Shown: positions 33,658-42,552 of the stretch, one piece after another
Position numbering within the stretch: position 1 is the stretch's first letter
Layout of the letters: each line of letters begins with the position of its first letter
NCBI GenBank assembly: GCA_031271905.1
Contig: JAISUT010000048.1
Span: 22,933-86,932 of the forward strand
DNA: 64,000 nt
Direction: 5' to 3'
Source of the DNA: Acidobacteriota bacterium
Lineage (GTDB): Bacteria; Acidobacteriota; UBA6911
Position numbers and translations under genes: made by a program
The notes under the pieces: generated by a model
Databases searched by the model: none
The model's input: only the letters and a program-made list of their open reading frames with translations
Told to the model about the DNA's origin: nothing

Positions 33658-34623
33658 ATGACGGAAACGCTTACGGGGAAGGTCTACGACATCCAGGGGT
33701 TCTCCATCCAAGACGGGCCGGGCATACGCACCACCGTCTTTTTAAAAGGATGCCCGCTGCGCTGCCCGTGGTGCCACAGCCCGGAGTCGCAGCTTTTCCA
33801 GGCGCAGTTGAGCTGGATGGCGATGCGCTGCCTCGGCGTCGAAAAATGCGGCAACTGCATCCCCCTCTGCCCCAAGCAGGCGATCTCCCCCGGCAAGGCG
33901 GTCCAACACGCCGTGACGGGGGAGGACGTCCGGCACGTCCGCGTGGATCGCGCCCTGTGCGACAACTGCGGCGCCTGCACCGCAGGCTGCCACCCCAAGG
34001 CGCTGGCGATTTGCGGCACGGACTACACGGTGGAGGAGCTGGTCGGGCGCGTCTCCAAGGACAAGCCGTTCTACGACCACTCCGGGGGCGGGGTCACGCT
34101 GTCGGGGGGCGAGCCGCTGTGCCAGCCGGATTTCGCCGTGGCGTTCCTCGGCCGGTTGAAGGAGTGCGGCATCCACACGGCGCTGGACACGACCGGCTAC
34201 GTCCCTTACGAGGTCTTCGAGCGCGCGCTCCCGCACACGGACCTGTTCCTCTACGACCTGAAGCACATGAAAAGCGACGACCACCGCATCGTGACGGGGG
34301 TGCCGAACGAGCTGATCCTGGAGAACGCGCGCAAGCTGTCACGCGACGGGGGGAGGTTGCAGATCCGCGTCCCGGTCATCCCCCATTTCAACGACTCGCC
34401 GGAAGCCATCGAGGCGACGGGCGCCTTCTGCAAGTCCCTGGGGGACGCCGTGGAGATGGTGCAATTGCTGCCGTATCACAACCTGGGGGTCATGAAGTAC
34501 CAGCGCATCTACGATCCCGAAGCCGGGGGGAAGGCGTTGGAGGCTGCGCCGCCCACGGAGGGCGAGGTCGCCGCGTTGAAAGCCATCCTGGAGGGGCAGG
34601 GGCTGCCCGTCACCGTCCATTGA
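33658..34623 (+). CDS. Glycyl radical enzyme activating enzyme (radical SAM)
   Basis: 321-aa activase that uses SAM and a [4Fe-4S] cluster to put the radical on the glycine of the partner enzyme. The SAM-cluster motif is GCPLRCPWC (C32, C36, C39). A ferredoxin-like insert with CGNCIPLCP and CDNCGACTAGC provides two more clusters, as in dehydratase activases but not PflA. TLSGGEPLCQPDF and LLPYHNLGVMKYQ are family motifs. It starts 4 bp after the glycyl radical enzyme stop, so both are one unit. The start ATG at 33658 has only a weak ribosome site, consistent with coupling. Confidence 0.94.
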   Translation: MTETLTGKVYDIQGFSIQDGPGIRTTVFLKGCPLRCPWCHSPESQLFQAQLSWMAMRCLGVEKCGNCIPLCPKQAISPGKAVQHAVTGEDVRHVRVDRALCDNCGACTAGCHPKALAICGTDYTVEELVGRVSKDKPFYDHSGGGVTLSGGEPLCQPDFAVAFLGRLKECGIHTALDTTGYVPYEVFERALPHTDLFLYDLKHMKSDDHRIVTGVPNELILENARKLSRDGGRLQIRVPVIPHFNDSPEAIEATGAFCKSLGDAVEMVQLLPYHNLGVMKYQRIYDPEAGGKALEAAPPTEGEVAALKAILEGQGLPVTVH

Positions 34624-34815
34624 CCGACCATCGCCCGTCCCGCCGCGACGCGGGGCGTCTGGCGCAAGCGCCGCTTCCATCTTGCAAAATCCCGCGATAG
34701 AATTCAGGCATCGAGTATGGGGCGGGCCGGGGGCGGCGGCGCACGACCGTTGATGGTGACGGTCGCGGCGACGCGCCAGGACACGCCGGGCCCGCCGTCG
34801 CAAAGGAGGTTCCCC

Positions 34816-35835
34816 ATGTCCCTGACCTATCAGAAACCCGCCTATCAGAAACTTGAGAGAGCGTCGCAAAGCTATGAAGAGATCTGCCTCCTCGGCGCGG
34901 CGGCGGAGCTGGACCTGTTCACGCCGCTGACCCAGGGGGCGATGACGGCGGCGGAGCTTGCGACCTGTCGCGAGGCGGACTTGCGGGCGGCGACGATGGC
35001 GCTCGACGCCTTGGCGGCCCTCGGCTTCCTCGAAAAGTCGGACGAGGCGCCGCCGCGCTATCGCGTCGCCGGCGAGTATCGCGAGCTGCTCGACATCGGG
35101 CATCCGAAGACGTTCGTGCCGATGCTGCGGCATCGCATGAACTGCATCCGGCAATGGGTGGATCTGGCGCGGACGCTCCGGTCGGGGAAGCCGGAGGTTT
35201 GCGGGACGAGCCTGCTCGGCGCGGAGGAGGACTACCGCTCGTTCGTGCTGGCGATGAACTCGGTCGGGATCGGGTTCGCCGCGAAGGTGGTGGACGACCT
35301 CGGCGAAGCCGGACTCCTCGGATTCAAGCATCTGCTGGACGTCGGCGGGGCGTCGGGGACTTACACGCTGGCGATGTTGGAGCGGAACCCGTCGGCGCAG
35401 GCGACGATCTTCGACCGCCCTGCGGCGATCGAAGAGGCGAAGAGGCGGTTTGCGGGGACGCGCTTCGAGGCGCGGCTGCGTTTCGCGGGCGGCGACTTCG
35501 ACCATGACGAGCTGCCGCCGGGCGCCGATTTCGCGTGGGTCAGCGCGATCATCCACCAATTCGGGCGCGAAGCGTCGCAAGCGCTCTATCAGAAGATCCA
35601 CCGCGCGCTCCAACCGGGCGGGACGGTCGCCGTCCGCGACTTCGTCATGGATCCGACGCGCACGAAACCAACCGGCGGCGCGCTGTTCGCGATCAACATG
35701 CTGACCGCGACGCCGACGGGCATGTGCTACACATTCGAGGAGATCAAGGAAGACCTGGAACTCTCCGGCTTCACCGGCGTCCGGTTCGCCGTGCCGACCG
35801 ACGACATGGGCTCGATCGTCATAGCGAGGAAATGA
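34816..35835 (+). CDS. O-methyltransferase (winged-helix dimerisation plus SAM domain)
   Basis: 339-aa protein of the acetylserotonin/hydroxyneurosporene O-methyltransferase family. An N-terminal winged-helix domain (GAAAELDLFTPLTQGAMTAAELA) mediates dimer formation. The catalytic domain has LLDVGGASGTYTLAML, FDRPAAIEEAK, and VRDFVMDP near the C-terminal half. The ATG at 34816 has CAAAGGAGG upstream. It is monocistronic between the activase and fmdB-like genes; no pathway neighbours reveal the acceptor, and such enzymes act on phenols, carotenoids or other small molecules. Confidence 0.87.
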   Translation: MSLTYQKPAYQKLERASQSYEEICLLGAAAELDLFTPLTQGAMTAAELATCREADLRAATMALDALAALGFLEKSDEAPPRYRVAGEYRELLDIGHPKTFVPMLRHRMNCIRQWVDLARTLRSGKPEVCGTSLLGAEEDYRSFVLAMNSVGIGFAAKVVDDLGEAGLLGFKHLLDVGGASGTYTLAMLERNPSAQATIFDRPAAIEEAKRRFAGTRFEARLRFAGGDFDHDELPPGADFAWVSAIIHQFGREASQALYQKIHRALQPGGTVAVRDFVMDPTRTKPTGGALFAINMLTATPTGMCYTFEEIKEDLELSGFTGVRFAVPTDDMGSIVIARK

Positions 35836-35880
35836 GCGGATGCGCAGCGGGGGGCATGTCCGCCCCCCGTTGCGCGCCGT

Positions 35881-36114
35881 TCAATGGCCGCCGCAGGTGG
35901 AGCAGTTGGACGAGCCGCAGGATGCGCATCCGCCGGAGGACGTGATCGGGCGCGTGCTGCCGTCGCCGGCCCGGGCGACGCCGCTGAACGCGGAATAAAG
36001 CTTCTCGACCTCGACGGAGTCGCAACCTGGGCAATGCACGTCCGCATCGGCGCCGAACACCAGCTTCTCAAACTCTGAATCGCACTTCTGACATCTGTAT
36101 TCGAAAATCGGCAT
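35881..36114 (-). CDS. FmdB-type zinc ribbon protein
   Basis: 77-aa protein starting MPIFEYRCQKCDSEFEKLV, the classic FmdB/CxxC_CXXC_SSSS zinc-ribbon, with the second half-site CPGCDS. The C-terminus has an extra cysteine-rich tail (CASCGSSNCSTCGG) common in the family. The start at 36114 is chosen to match the family start; a TTG at 36123 is upstream. It is possibly co-transcribed with ribD, whose stop lies 21 bp upstream. Function is regulatory or structural and not established. Confidence 0.88.
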   Translation of the reverse strand: MPIFEYRCQKCDSEFEKLVFGADADVHCPGCDSVEVEKLYSAFSGVARAGDGSTRPITSSGGCASCGSSNCSTCGGH

Positions 36115-36135
36115 ACCAGACAACCCCCTGTGAAA

Positions 36136-37296
36136 TCATTCGTCCAGCCAAGGGGAGACTATCGAGCGGGACGTGGCGGGATAGGCTTCCAGCACCATGT
36201 CGTCCCCGACCTGCCACCGCCCGCGCATGCGGAACCTTGGCGCGGTCGCCGTCGCCTCATACCCCCTGCCGCCCACCACCGGAACCGCCCCCGCCCCCCC
36301 CAAGACGATGGGCGAGACGATGAAATAAAAGACATCGACCAGGTTGCGCGCCAAGAACGAGCCGTGGATCCGGCTCCCCCCCTCGACCAGCACGCTCAGG
36401 ACGTTCCTCCGCCCCAGCTCTTTCAAGACCTCCGGCAGCTTCAGCTCGCCGCCGCGCCCGGACACCGCGACGACCTCCGCCCCGGCGGCCTCCAGCGCCG
36501 CCTGACGCTCCGCCGGAGCGCCTGCCGCGCAGAAAAGCAGCACTGGCGCCTCGATGCCGTCCCCGCCTCCATCCGCCCGCCGGGCGAAGAGCCGGGCGGC
36601 GGGCGGCGTCCGCAACGCCGAGTCCAGCACCACGCGCAGGAGCGGACGCCCCTTGGGGAGCCGCCCGCGCCAAGTCAACGCCGGGTCGTCGGCGAGCACC
36701 GTCTCCACGCCGACCAGGATCGCGTCCGCGCCCAGGCGCAACAACTGCCCGAACTCCCGCCCCGCCGGGGACGAGATCGCCTTCCCCTCCGGGAAGCCGG
36801 TCCCGATCTTGCCGTCGAGCGACATCCCCGCCTTGGCGACGACCAAGGGCAAGCCCGTCGTCACATGGCAGGCGAAGCCTTCGACGACCTTCCCCGCCGC
36901 GTCGGCGTCCAGCCCCACATCGACGATCACACCCGCCCGCCGCAGTTTTTCAAACCCCCGCCCCGCCACCTTGGGGTTCGGGTCGCCGACGGCCGCCACC
37001 ACGCGCCGCACCCCCGCCTGGACGAGCCTGTCCGCGCACGGCCCCGTCCGCCCCTGATGGGAGCACGGCTCCAGCGTCACGTATGCGGTCGCGCCGCGCG
37101 CGGCGCCCCCCGCCTTGGCGAGCGCCACCACCTCGGCGTGATCCTTGCGGGCGTATTCGTGCCAGCCGCGCCCCACGACGGCGCCGTCCTTGACGACCAC
37201 GCAACCCACGCTCGGGTTGGGGCTCGCAAGCCCCAGCCCCTTCTCCGCGAGCCGGAGCGCCTGCCTCATGAATCTGCGGTCGTCTGCGTCAAACAT
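36136..37296 (-). CDS. ribD: Bifunctional riboflavin biosynthesis deaminase/reductase RibD
   Basis: 386-aa fusion enzyme for two successive steps from the GTP-derived pyrimidine to ribitylaminouracil phosphate. The N-terminal deaminase has zinc-site motifs HAEVVAL and PCSHQGRTGPC plus SPNPSVGCVVV. The C-terminal reductase has KAGMSLDGKI, GADAILVGVETVLADDP, and VEGGSRIHGSFLARNLVD. The ATG at 37296 or a GTG 6 bp earlier could start it. No other rib genes and no FMN riboswitch are seen here, so the rest of the pathway lies elsewhere. Confidence 0.95.
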   Translation of the reverse strand: MFDADDRRFMRQALRLAEKGLGLASPNPSVGCVVVKDGAVVGRGWHEYARKDHAEVVALAKAGGAARGATAYVTLEPCSHQGRTGPCADRLVQAGVRRVVAAVGDPNPKVAGRGFEKLRRAGVIVDVGLDADAAGKVVEGFACHVTTGLPLVVAKAGMSLDGKIGTGFPEGKAISSPAGREFGQLLRLGADAILVGVETVLADDPALTWRGRLPKGRPLLRVVLDSALRTPPAARLFARRADGGGDGIEAPVLLFCAAGAPAERQAALEAAGAEVVAVSGRGGELKLPEVLKELGRRNVLSVLVEGGSRIHGSFLARNLVDVFYFIVSPIVLGGAGAVPVVGGRGYEATATAPRFRMRGRWQVGDDMVLEAYPATSRSIVSPWLDE

Positions 37297-37369
37297 CGTC
37301 ACTCAAGATAGCCCACCCGGGGCGAACGGTCAAAGACTCGCGACAAACACGGCGCGACGCGACGCGACC

Positions 37370-37471
37370 TTACTTGCCGTGGCGGCGCAACACGCCGACG
37401 ACGGTGACGATGCCCAAGACCAGCATGATGCCGCACAGATAATAGGCGACACCGGTGTCGAGCGTCAGCAT
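37370..37471 (-). CDS. 33-aa single-pass membrane peptide (symporter small accessory protein type)
   Basis: MLTLDTGVAYYLCGIMLVLG begins a 33-aa peptide with one membrane helix and a basic end (RRHGK). AAGGAAGGA sits 6-7 bp before the ATG. It is the last of three genes reading out from the symporter gene, and small hydrophobic partners of this kind are known beside sodium/solute symporters. Its role is presumably stability or assembly of the transporter. Confidence 0.7.
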   Translation of the reverse strand: MLTLDTGVAYYLCGIMLVLGIVTVVGVLRRHGK

Positions 37472-37523
37472 AGACGTCCTTCCTTTGCGAATTTCAAGCA
37501 ACCGATCCCCATGGCGCGCGCGG

Positions 37524-37631
37524 CTACCACTTCTTGCCGCGGTGCGCCAAGCGCCAGATGATGTAAAAGACCAGCGCGCTCCCCATCGTGATGCCGAGCT
37601 GCATCGCGAGGATTTTGTATGGCCAAGACAT
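37524..37631 (-). CDS. 35-aa single-pass membrane peptide between symporter and accessory gene
   Basis: The frame encodes MSWPYKILAMQLGITMGSAL followed by VFYIIWRLAHRGKKW, 35 aa with one helix and a strongly basic C-terminus. A strong GGGAGGAGG ribosome site lies 7-8 bp before the ATG at 37631. It starts 54 bp after the symporter stop and precedes the 33-aa peptide gene by 52 bp on the same strand, which with the ribosome site argues for a real gene. No homologue is recognised. Confidence 0.68.
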   Translation of the reverse strand: MSWPYKILAMQLGITMGSALVFYIIWRLAHRGKKW

Positions 37632-37685
37632 CCGCCCCTCCTCCCGCGGGCCGGGCGCGCCTTGCCGCGCGCCCCCCGCATGTTC

Positions 37686-39170
37686 TCAATTGCCGCTTTC
37701 CTGCTTCTTCGCCTTCAACTGCCTCAGATACCCCGGCTGGCCGGGGAGCACCAGGTTCAGGACGACGCCGAAGCAGATCGTGGCGAAAATCGTCAGATAG
37801 ACGTTCTGCACGCTCGGGCCGATCTGGCCGGGGAGCCAGCCCACCTTGGCGAACGTCCCGTAGAAGTTTGCCGCATACCCCGCCAGGAGCGTCGTCCAGG
37901 CGGCGACCTTGTTGACCTGCCAAAGCATCCCGATCAGGTAGACGCCGAAGACCGGCACCGCGAAGGAGAAGACCCAGTACAGCAACGGCAGGATGCCGGG
38001 GAGCCTCAGGGCGGGTATGATCACCAGGAGGGCGCAGACGACGATCATGGCGCGGGTCAGGACGAGGAACGTCTTGTCATCCATCTTGGGATGGAGCGCG
38101 CGTTTCAGGATGTCGTTCACGATGATGTGCGACGCGCCCAGGATCAGCCCGCCGGTGGTCGAAAGCGTCGCCGCCAGGAGCGAGGTCATCAGGATGCCCA
38201 GCAACCAGGGGGGGAACGCCATCTGCGCGAAGGCGGGCACGGAGAGGTTGGGCGCGACCGCGAGGACCGGGAGCGCCATCCCCACCAAGCCCAGGATGAC
38301 CCACGGATAGGCCGCCATGCTGTTGATGAACGCCGCCCAGAAGACGCCGCGCCGCACGTCCGACTCGGAGCGCGCCAACAGCATCGGCTGGTTCTGCACC
38401 TGCGAGGCCGACTGCATGAAGATGGTGAGGATCAGGCAGGGGATGATCAGGGTGAAGACGACATCCGGCGAGAAGTTCATCAGGGTCGTCTTCCACGCCT
38501 CGCCCGCCCCGGCGTAGTGCGCCGCTATCCCCTCGTAGCCGCCGTAGCCGTTGTCGGAAAGCCAGCCGCCGGTGTAGAAGACCGCGACGAAGGAGCCGAG
38601 GATCAGCATGGTGGCGTTGAACAGGTTCATCCACGCCGCCTGCATCAAGCCGCCGACGAAGATGTACAGGATGGTCAGCACGATCGCCAGGATGATGTAG
38701 CGCGCGGGGAGGACGTCTTCCTTGCCGCCGGCGAGCGCGTAGAAGGCGGTCGCGGTCGCCAGCACCTCCGCGATGCAGATGCCCAGGAGCTGCGCGGGGA
38801 AGACCGCCGAGATGACCCAGCCGATCTTCTCGCCGAAGATCTTCCCCATCCCCTCGGGGAAGGTCTGCACGCCCAGGCGCCGGAACCAAGGCCCGAACCA
38901 GAGCAGGAACAGCGGCACCATCAGGCCGCCCGACATGATGGCCCACCAGAGCACCGCCGCGCCCAGCTTGGACGAACTCTCCCAGAGGGAGAGGGTGTGC
39001 CCGCTGCCGAGCGGCGCAAGGACGAAGCCCGCCATGACCAGGGGCCATGCGAGCGCCCCGCCGCCGGTCACGAAGTCCCTGCCCGATTTGACGCGCTTGC
39101 GCGCCCAGAGGCTGACGCCGCCGCTCAACACCAGGAAATAGGCCAGAGCGATGATCAATGCTGTTGACAT
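37686..39170 (-). CDS. Sodium:solute symporter (SSS) family transporter
   Basis: 494-aa transporter of the SSS family, with about 13 membrane helices. Family motifs are RVKSGRDFVTGGGALAW early on, WESSSKLGAAVLWW, TFPEGMGKIFGEKIG, the TGGWLSDNG loop and the conserved SLLAATLSTTGGLILGASHI helix. The start at 39170 has GGGAGAG upstream; an in-frame start 27 bp further up is less likely. Two tiny membrane-peptide genes follow. The substrate is not evident: an organic anion, amino acid or sugar taken up with Na+. Confidence 0.9.
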   Translation of the reverse strand: MSTALIIALAYFLVLSGGVSLWARKRVKSGRDFVTGGGALAWPLVMAGFVLAPLGSGHTLSLWESSSKLGAAVLWWAIMSGGLMVPLFLLWFGPWFRRLGVQTFPEGMGKIFGEKIGWVISAVFPAQLLGICIAEVLATATAFYALAGGKEDVLPARYIILAIVLTILYIFVGGLMQAAWMNLFNATMLILGSFVAVFYTGGWLSDNGYGGYEGIAAHYAGAGEAWKTTLMNFSPDVVFTLIIPCLILTIFMQSASQVQNQPMLLARSESDVRRGVFWAAFINSMAAYPWVILGLVGMALPVLAVAPNLSVPAFAQMAFPPWLLGILMTSLLAATLSTTGGLILGASHIIVNDILKRALHPKMDDKTFLVLTRAMIVVCALLVIIPALRLPGILPLLYWVFSFAVPVFGVYLIGMLWQVNKVAAWTTLLAGYAANFYGTFAKVGWLPGQIGPSVQNVYLTIFATICFGVVLNLVLPGQPGYLRQLKAKKQESGN

Positions 39171-39434
39171 GCGACACTCTCCCAGACACCTGCCCAAAAC
39201 CCGGATGCCGCGTCACGCCCCGCCGCCGGCGCCTGCCGAGCGCGCCCGCCCGGCGCGCCCCCGTGCCGCCATGCATCCCGCCCAAAAAACAATTGATCTT
39301 ACGACAAACCGGGGGGAGATGCACCATGGATTTTTGGCGGGCGCCGCCCACTTTCGCCGCAGGGGCGCGCCGCCTCGCGCAGCGCCGGCTGGGAAGGCGG
39401 TGCGTCCCGGCCGGCTCCGGCCCGCGCCCCGCCG

Positions 39435-40232
39435 CTACCTTTCGGGGGCGGGGTCGATCTGGGAGAGTTCGCGCACCTTGATCTGGACGGTCTGGCGCTG
39501 GCCGCCGTCGCCGAAGAAGACGCCGCGCTCGATGGGGCAGTCGTCGAAGTCGCGCCCCACCGAGAAGCGGATGTAGTCGTCGCCCACGGCGCTGTCGCGC
39601 GTCGGGTCGAACCCCACCCAGCCGTCGTCGATGTACGCCTCTGCCCAGGCGTGGCTCGCCCCCTCACCCAGCACCAGCCCGTTGGCGTAGCGCGCCGGGA
39701 TGCCCGCCAGCCGCGCGAGGGCGACGAAGACGTGCGCGTAGTCCTGGCAGACCCCGGCGCGCCCCGCGAACACCTGCGCCGCCGTGGTATGCACGTCGGT
39801 GCTGCCGGGGCTGTAGGCGATGTGCGCGTGCACGGCGGAGGAGATCGCCTGGGCGACGGCGTGGCGGCCGCCCTCCAGGGGGAGCGCCTTCAAGAACGCC
39901 GCCATCTCCGGCGTGGGCGCCGTCAGGCGCGACGGGTAGGCGAACGCCGGGTTGAGCGCGCACCTGTCCTTGTTGTCGGGGGAGACGAAGACTTCGCCGT
40001 GCGCGGAGTAGTGGAAGGAGTTGTGCTCGAAAAAGACGCAACCCGCCTGGACGGCGTTGCCGAAGCCGTCCTCCTGGGCGGTGAACGGCACGGCGGGGCT
40101 GACCTTGACCTCCGCCTGGACCACGCGCTGGCGGTCGTTTGTCCGGGGCATGCAGCGCAGGACGAACTGGTGCTCGGTCACCGACCGCTCGAACTCCAGG
40201 AAGGTGTCATAGTGAAAGAAAAGCCATTTCAT
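39435..40232 (-). CDS. Transglutaminase-like cysteine peptidase-fold protein
   Basis: 265-aa protein of the bacterial transglutaminase-like group. A beta-rich N-domain (MKWLFFHYDTFLEFERSVTE) precedes the catalytic domain with Cys in AGVCQDYAHVF, His in ASHAWAEAY and Asp in GFDPTRD. GGGAGGGGGG precedes the ATG. It follows the alpha-E gene by 23 bp and completes a trio with the permuted ATP-grasp gene, a widespread set proposed to make or trim peptide-like amides (established as an association, not as chemistry). Confidence 0.9.
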   Translation of the reverse strand: MKWLFFHYDTFLEFERSVTEHQFVLRCMPRTNDRQRVVQAEVKVSPAVPFTAQEDGFGNAVQAGCVFFEHNSFHYSAHGEVFVSPDNKDRCALNPAFAYPSRLTAPTPEMAAFLKALPLEGGRHAVAQAISSAVHAHIAYSPGSTDVHTTAAQVFAGRAGVCQDYAHVFVALARLAGIPARYANGLVLGEGASHAWAEAYIDDGWVGFDPTRDSAVGDDYIRFSVGRDFDDCPIERGVFFGDGGQRQTVQIKVRELSQIDPAPER

Positions 40233-40255
40233 CCGTCCGCCCCCCTCCCCCGCCC

Positions 40256-40924
40256 CTACACGGTAAACAACGACTCGACCGCGACCAGCAGCGCATTGCC
40301 CTCGGGCTCGACGCCCCCGACCACTTTCTGCAGGATGACGTCCCGGTGCCCCGGGTCCACGGGCAGCCTGGTCTTCGCCATGCGGTAGACCAGCTTCCTC
40401 AGCTCCACCCCCGCCTCCTCGCGCTGGACGCCGAGGCGCTCGAACATGCTCACCCGCTCGACGCTGATGCCGCACTTGATGATGTTGCGCACCGTCTCGT
40501 CCACGATGAAGTCCTCGAACGAGCCCCGGAACGCCATGATGTCGTCCAGCACCCATTGCAGCTCCAGCGCCGGGCTGCCGCTCTTGGCCGCCAGCCGCAG
40601 GGCGTTGACCGCCATCTGCAGGTACGAGAGCGTGGTGCTGCTGATGACCTCGCGCAACACCATGCCGTTGCCCAGCATCCGGTCTGCGCTCTGGGCGATG
40701 GAGTCGGGGTTGGACACGTCGAAGATGAAGCTGCGGAAGAACTCCTCCGCGCAGGAGTACGGGCAGGGGATGTCCAGGCGCCTGCAAACCTCGGCGTAGT
40801 CGGTCGGCGGCCCGTCTATCGAGCGGTCGTAGAGGGCGACGACGAACTTCAGCGAAGTGTAGACGCGCTCGTTGTAGCGCCCCAGCCAGAAGAGCCGGTT
40901 CGTCTTGCTCAGGACAGAACCCAT
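40256..40924 (-). CDS. Alpha-E (DUF403) domain protein
   Basis: 222-aa all-helical protein starting MGSVLSKTNRLFWLGRYNER, the signature of the alpha-E family. It occurs almost always with a circularly permuted ATP-grasp protein and a transglutaminase-like protein, as here. The start at 40924 overlaps the ATP-grasp gene by 16 bp. A much longer frame runs upstream to 41929 but is the shadow of the ATP-grasp gene. Biochemical role is unknown. Confidence 0.9.
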   Translation of the reverse strand: MGSVLSKTNRLFWLGRYNERVYTSLKFVVALYDRSIDGPPTDYAEVCRRLDIPCPYSCAEEFFRSFIFDVSNPDSIAQSADRMLGNGMVLREVISSTTLSYLQMAVNALRLAAKSGSPALELQWVLDDIMAFRGSFEDFIVDETVRNIIKCGISVERVSMFERLGVQREEAGVELRKLVYRMAKTRLPVDPGHRDVILQKVVGGVEPEGNALLVAVESLFTV

Positions 40925-42219
40925 GTGTCTTTGAACCCCCCTCCCTGCGACGAGTTGACGATGAAGCTCACCGGGTCGGTGGAGAAGCGCGTCAGCCCGC
41001 TCGCCCACACCTTCACGCCCCCCGCCGCGAGGACGTAGGCGCGGAAGTCGGCCTTGCGCTCCACCCGCTTGCCGTCGAGCATGAGCGGCAGGCTCTGGAA
41101 ATCGATGACCTCTTGGGCGATGAAGCGGCGCGGGGTCGCCCGGATGGTCGCCTTCAGCTCCTCGCGCTCCCCCGCCGAGAGGGCGCTGCCGAAGACCACG
41201 CCGTACCCCCCCGCCTCCGCCACGTCCTTGACCACCAGCTTGTCGATGTTCTCCAGGACGTAGCGGCGGTCGCCCTCGTAGAACGGCAGGTAGGTCGGCG
41301 CGTTCTGCAAGATGGGCTCCTCGCCCAGGTAGTGGCGGATCATCTTGGGCACGAAGTAATAGATCCCCTTGTCGTCGCCGATGCCGTTGCCCGGCGCATT
41401 CACCAGCGCCACGTTGCCCGCCCGGTAGACCGACATGACGTTGGGCACGCCGATCAGCGAGTCCTGCCGGAAGTAGAGCGGATCCATGTACTCGTCGCCG
41501 ATGCGCCGGTAGACCGTCCCCACCCGCGTGTTCCCCTCGTAGGTCCGGTAATAAAGGACGTTGCCCTCGACCACCAGGTCGGCGGGCTCCGCCAGGGTCG
41601 CCTGCGAGCGCTCCGCCAGGAGCGAGTGCTCGAAATAGGCGGCGTTGTAGCGCCCGGGGGTCAGGATGACGTTGATGCCGCCGCAGTTGACGTGGTCCAT
41701 GACCTCTTTCAGGAGGTCGCCGTAATCGCGGTTGTCCACGACGTGGTTGCGGCGGAAGGTGTCGGGGCTGCACCGCCGGCACAGGTCGCGGGCGATGAGC
41801 GGGTAGGACGCGCCCGAGGGGACGCGCAGGTTGTCCTCCAGCACGAACCACCGGCCGGCGCGATCTTGCACCAGGTCGATGCCGGAGATGTGGCTGAAGA
41901 TGCCTTTGGCGGGGGCGAAGCCCTCGCACGGCGCCAGGTAGCCCGAGGTCAGGTAGACGAACTCCTCCGGCACGACCTTCTCGCGGATGATCGACTTGCG
42001 CTCGCCGTAGATGTCCCCGAGGAAGGCGTTCAGGGCGACGACCCGTTGGACGAGCCCCCGCTCCAAGTCGCGCCAGTCCGAGGCGGAGATGATGCGGGGG
42101 ATGGCGTCGTAGGGGAAGAGCCTCTCGTTGAAGGCGCCGTTCTTATAGATGCCGAACTTGACGCCGTAGCGGCTGAGCTGCTGGTTGATCTGTCCCGCGT
42201 GCCGGATGAGTTCTTCCAT
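40909..42219 (-). CDS. Circularly permuted ATP-grasp protein
   Basis: 436-aa member of the circularly permuted ATP-grasp (DUF404/407) family. Motifs are GYLAPCEGFAPAKGIFSHISGIDL, FVLEDNLRVPSGASYPLI, INVILTPGRYNAAYFEH, LVNAPGNGIGDDKGIYYFVPKM and RRFIAQEVIDFQSLP. The family is predicted to form amide bonds from carboxylate and amino substrates. It is the first gene of the minus-strand trio with alpha-E and transglutaminase proteins. The next gene upstream (sirtuin) is divergent. Confidence 0.92.
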   Translation of the reverse strand: MEELIRHAGQINQQLSRYGVKFGIYKNGAFNERLFPYDAIPRIISASDWRDLERGLVQRVVALNAFLGDIYGERKSIIREKVVPEEFVYLTSGYLAPCEGFAPAKGIFSHISGIDLVQDRAGRWFVLEDNLRVPSGASYPLIARDLCRRCSPDTFRRNHVVDNRDYGDLLKEVMDHVNCGGINVILTPGRYNAAYFEHSLLAERSQATLAEPADLVVEGNVLYYRTYEGNTRVGTVYRRIGDEYMDPLYFRQDSLIGVPNVMSVYRAGNVALVNAPGNGIGDDKGIYYFVPKMIRHYLGEEPILQNAPTYLPFYEGDRRYVLENIDKLVVKDVAEAGGYGVVFGSALSAGEREELKATIRATPRRFIAQEVIDFQSLPLMLDGKRVERKADFRAYVLAAGGVKVWASGLTRFSTDPVSFIVNSSQGGGFKDTWVLS

Positions 42220-42552
42220 GTCGTTTCCCAGGATCCGCCTCGGCCAGCCCGTCCCGCCTCCTCCGCAATATTTCGATGGACTGCATTGTACTATAAAAAC
42301 AAAGATTCGCCAGGACTATTCCCATCCGCTTGCGAAAAGGGTTTCCCACAGTCCGTCGCAATACGAAAGTTGATAATCCCGCGCCGGGTCGAGGAATTAT
42401 ATTTCCGACAATATAGGGATATATCGAGCCATAGACTACATATATGTATTTTCACGGCGCGCCGGGGGGGTGCCGGGCGGAAATCCCCCTTCCCCGACGG
42501 CATTCCATGGGGTATACAAACCAGGCGCGCAAACACATGGGGGAGGGGCGGC

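Noticed and set aside
37455..39167. 570-aa plus-strand frame
   Set aside because: Antisense to the symporter gene and of Asp/Arg/His-rich low complexity.
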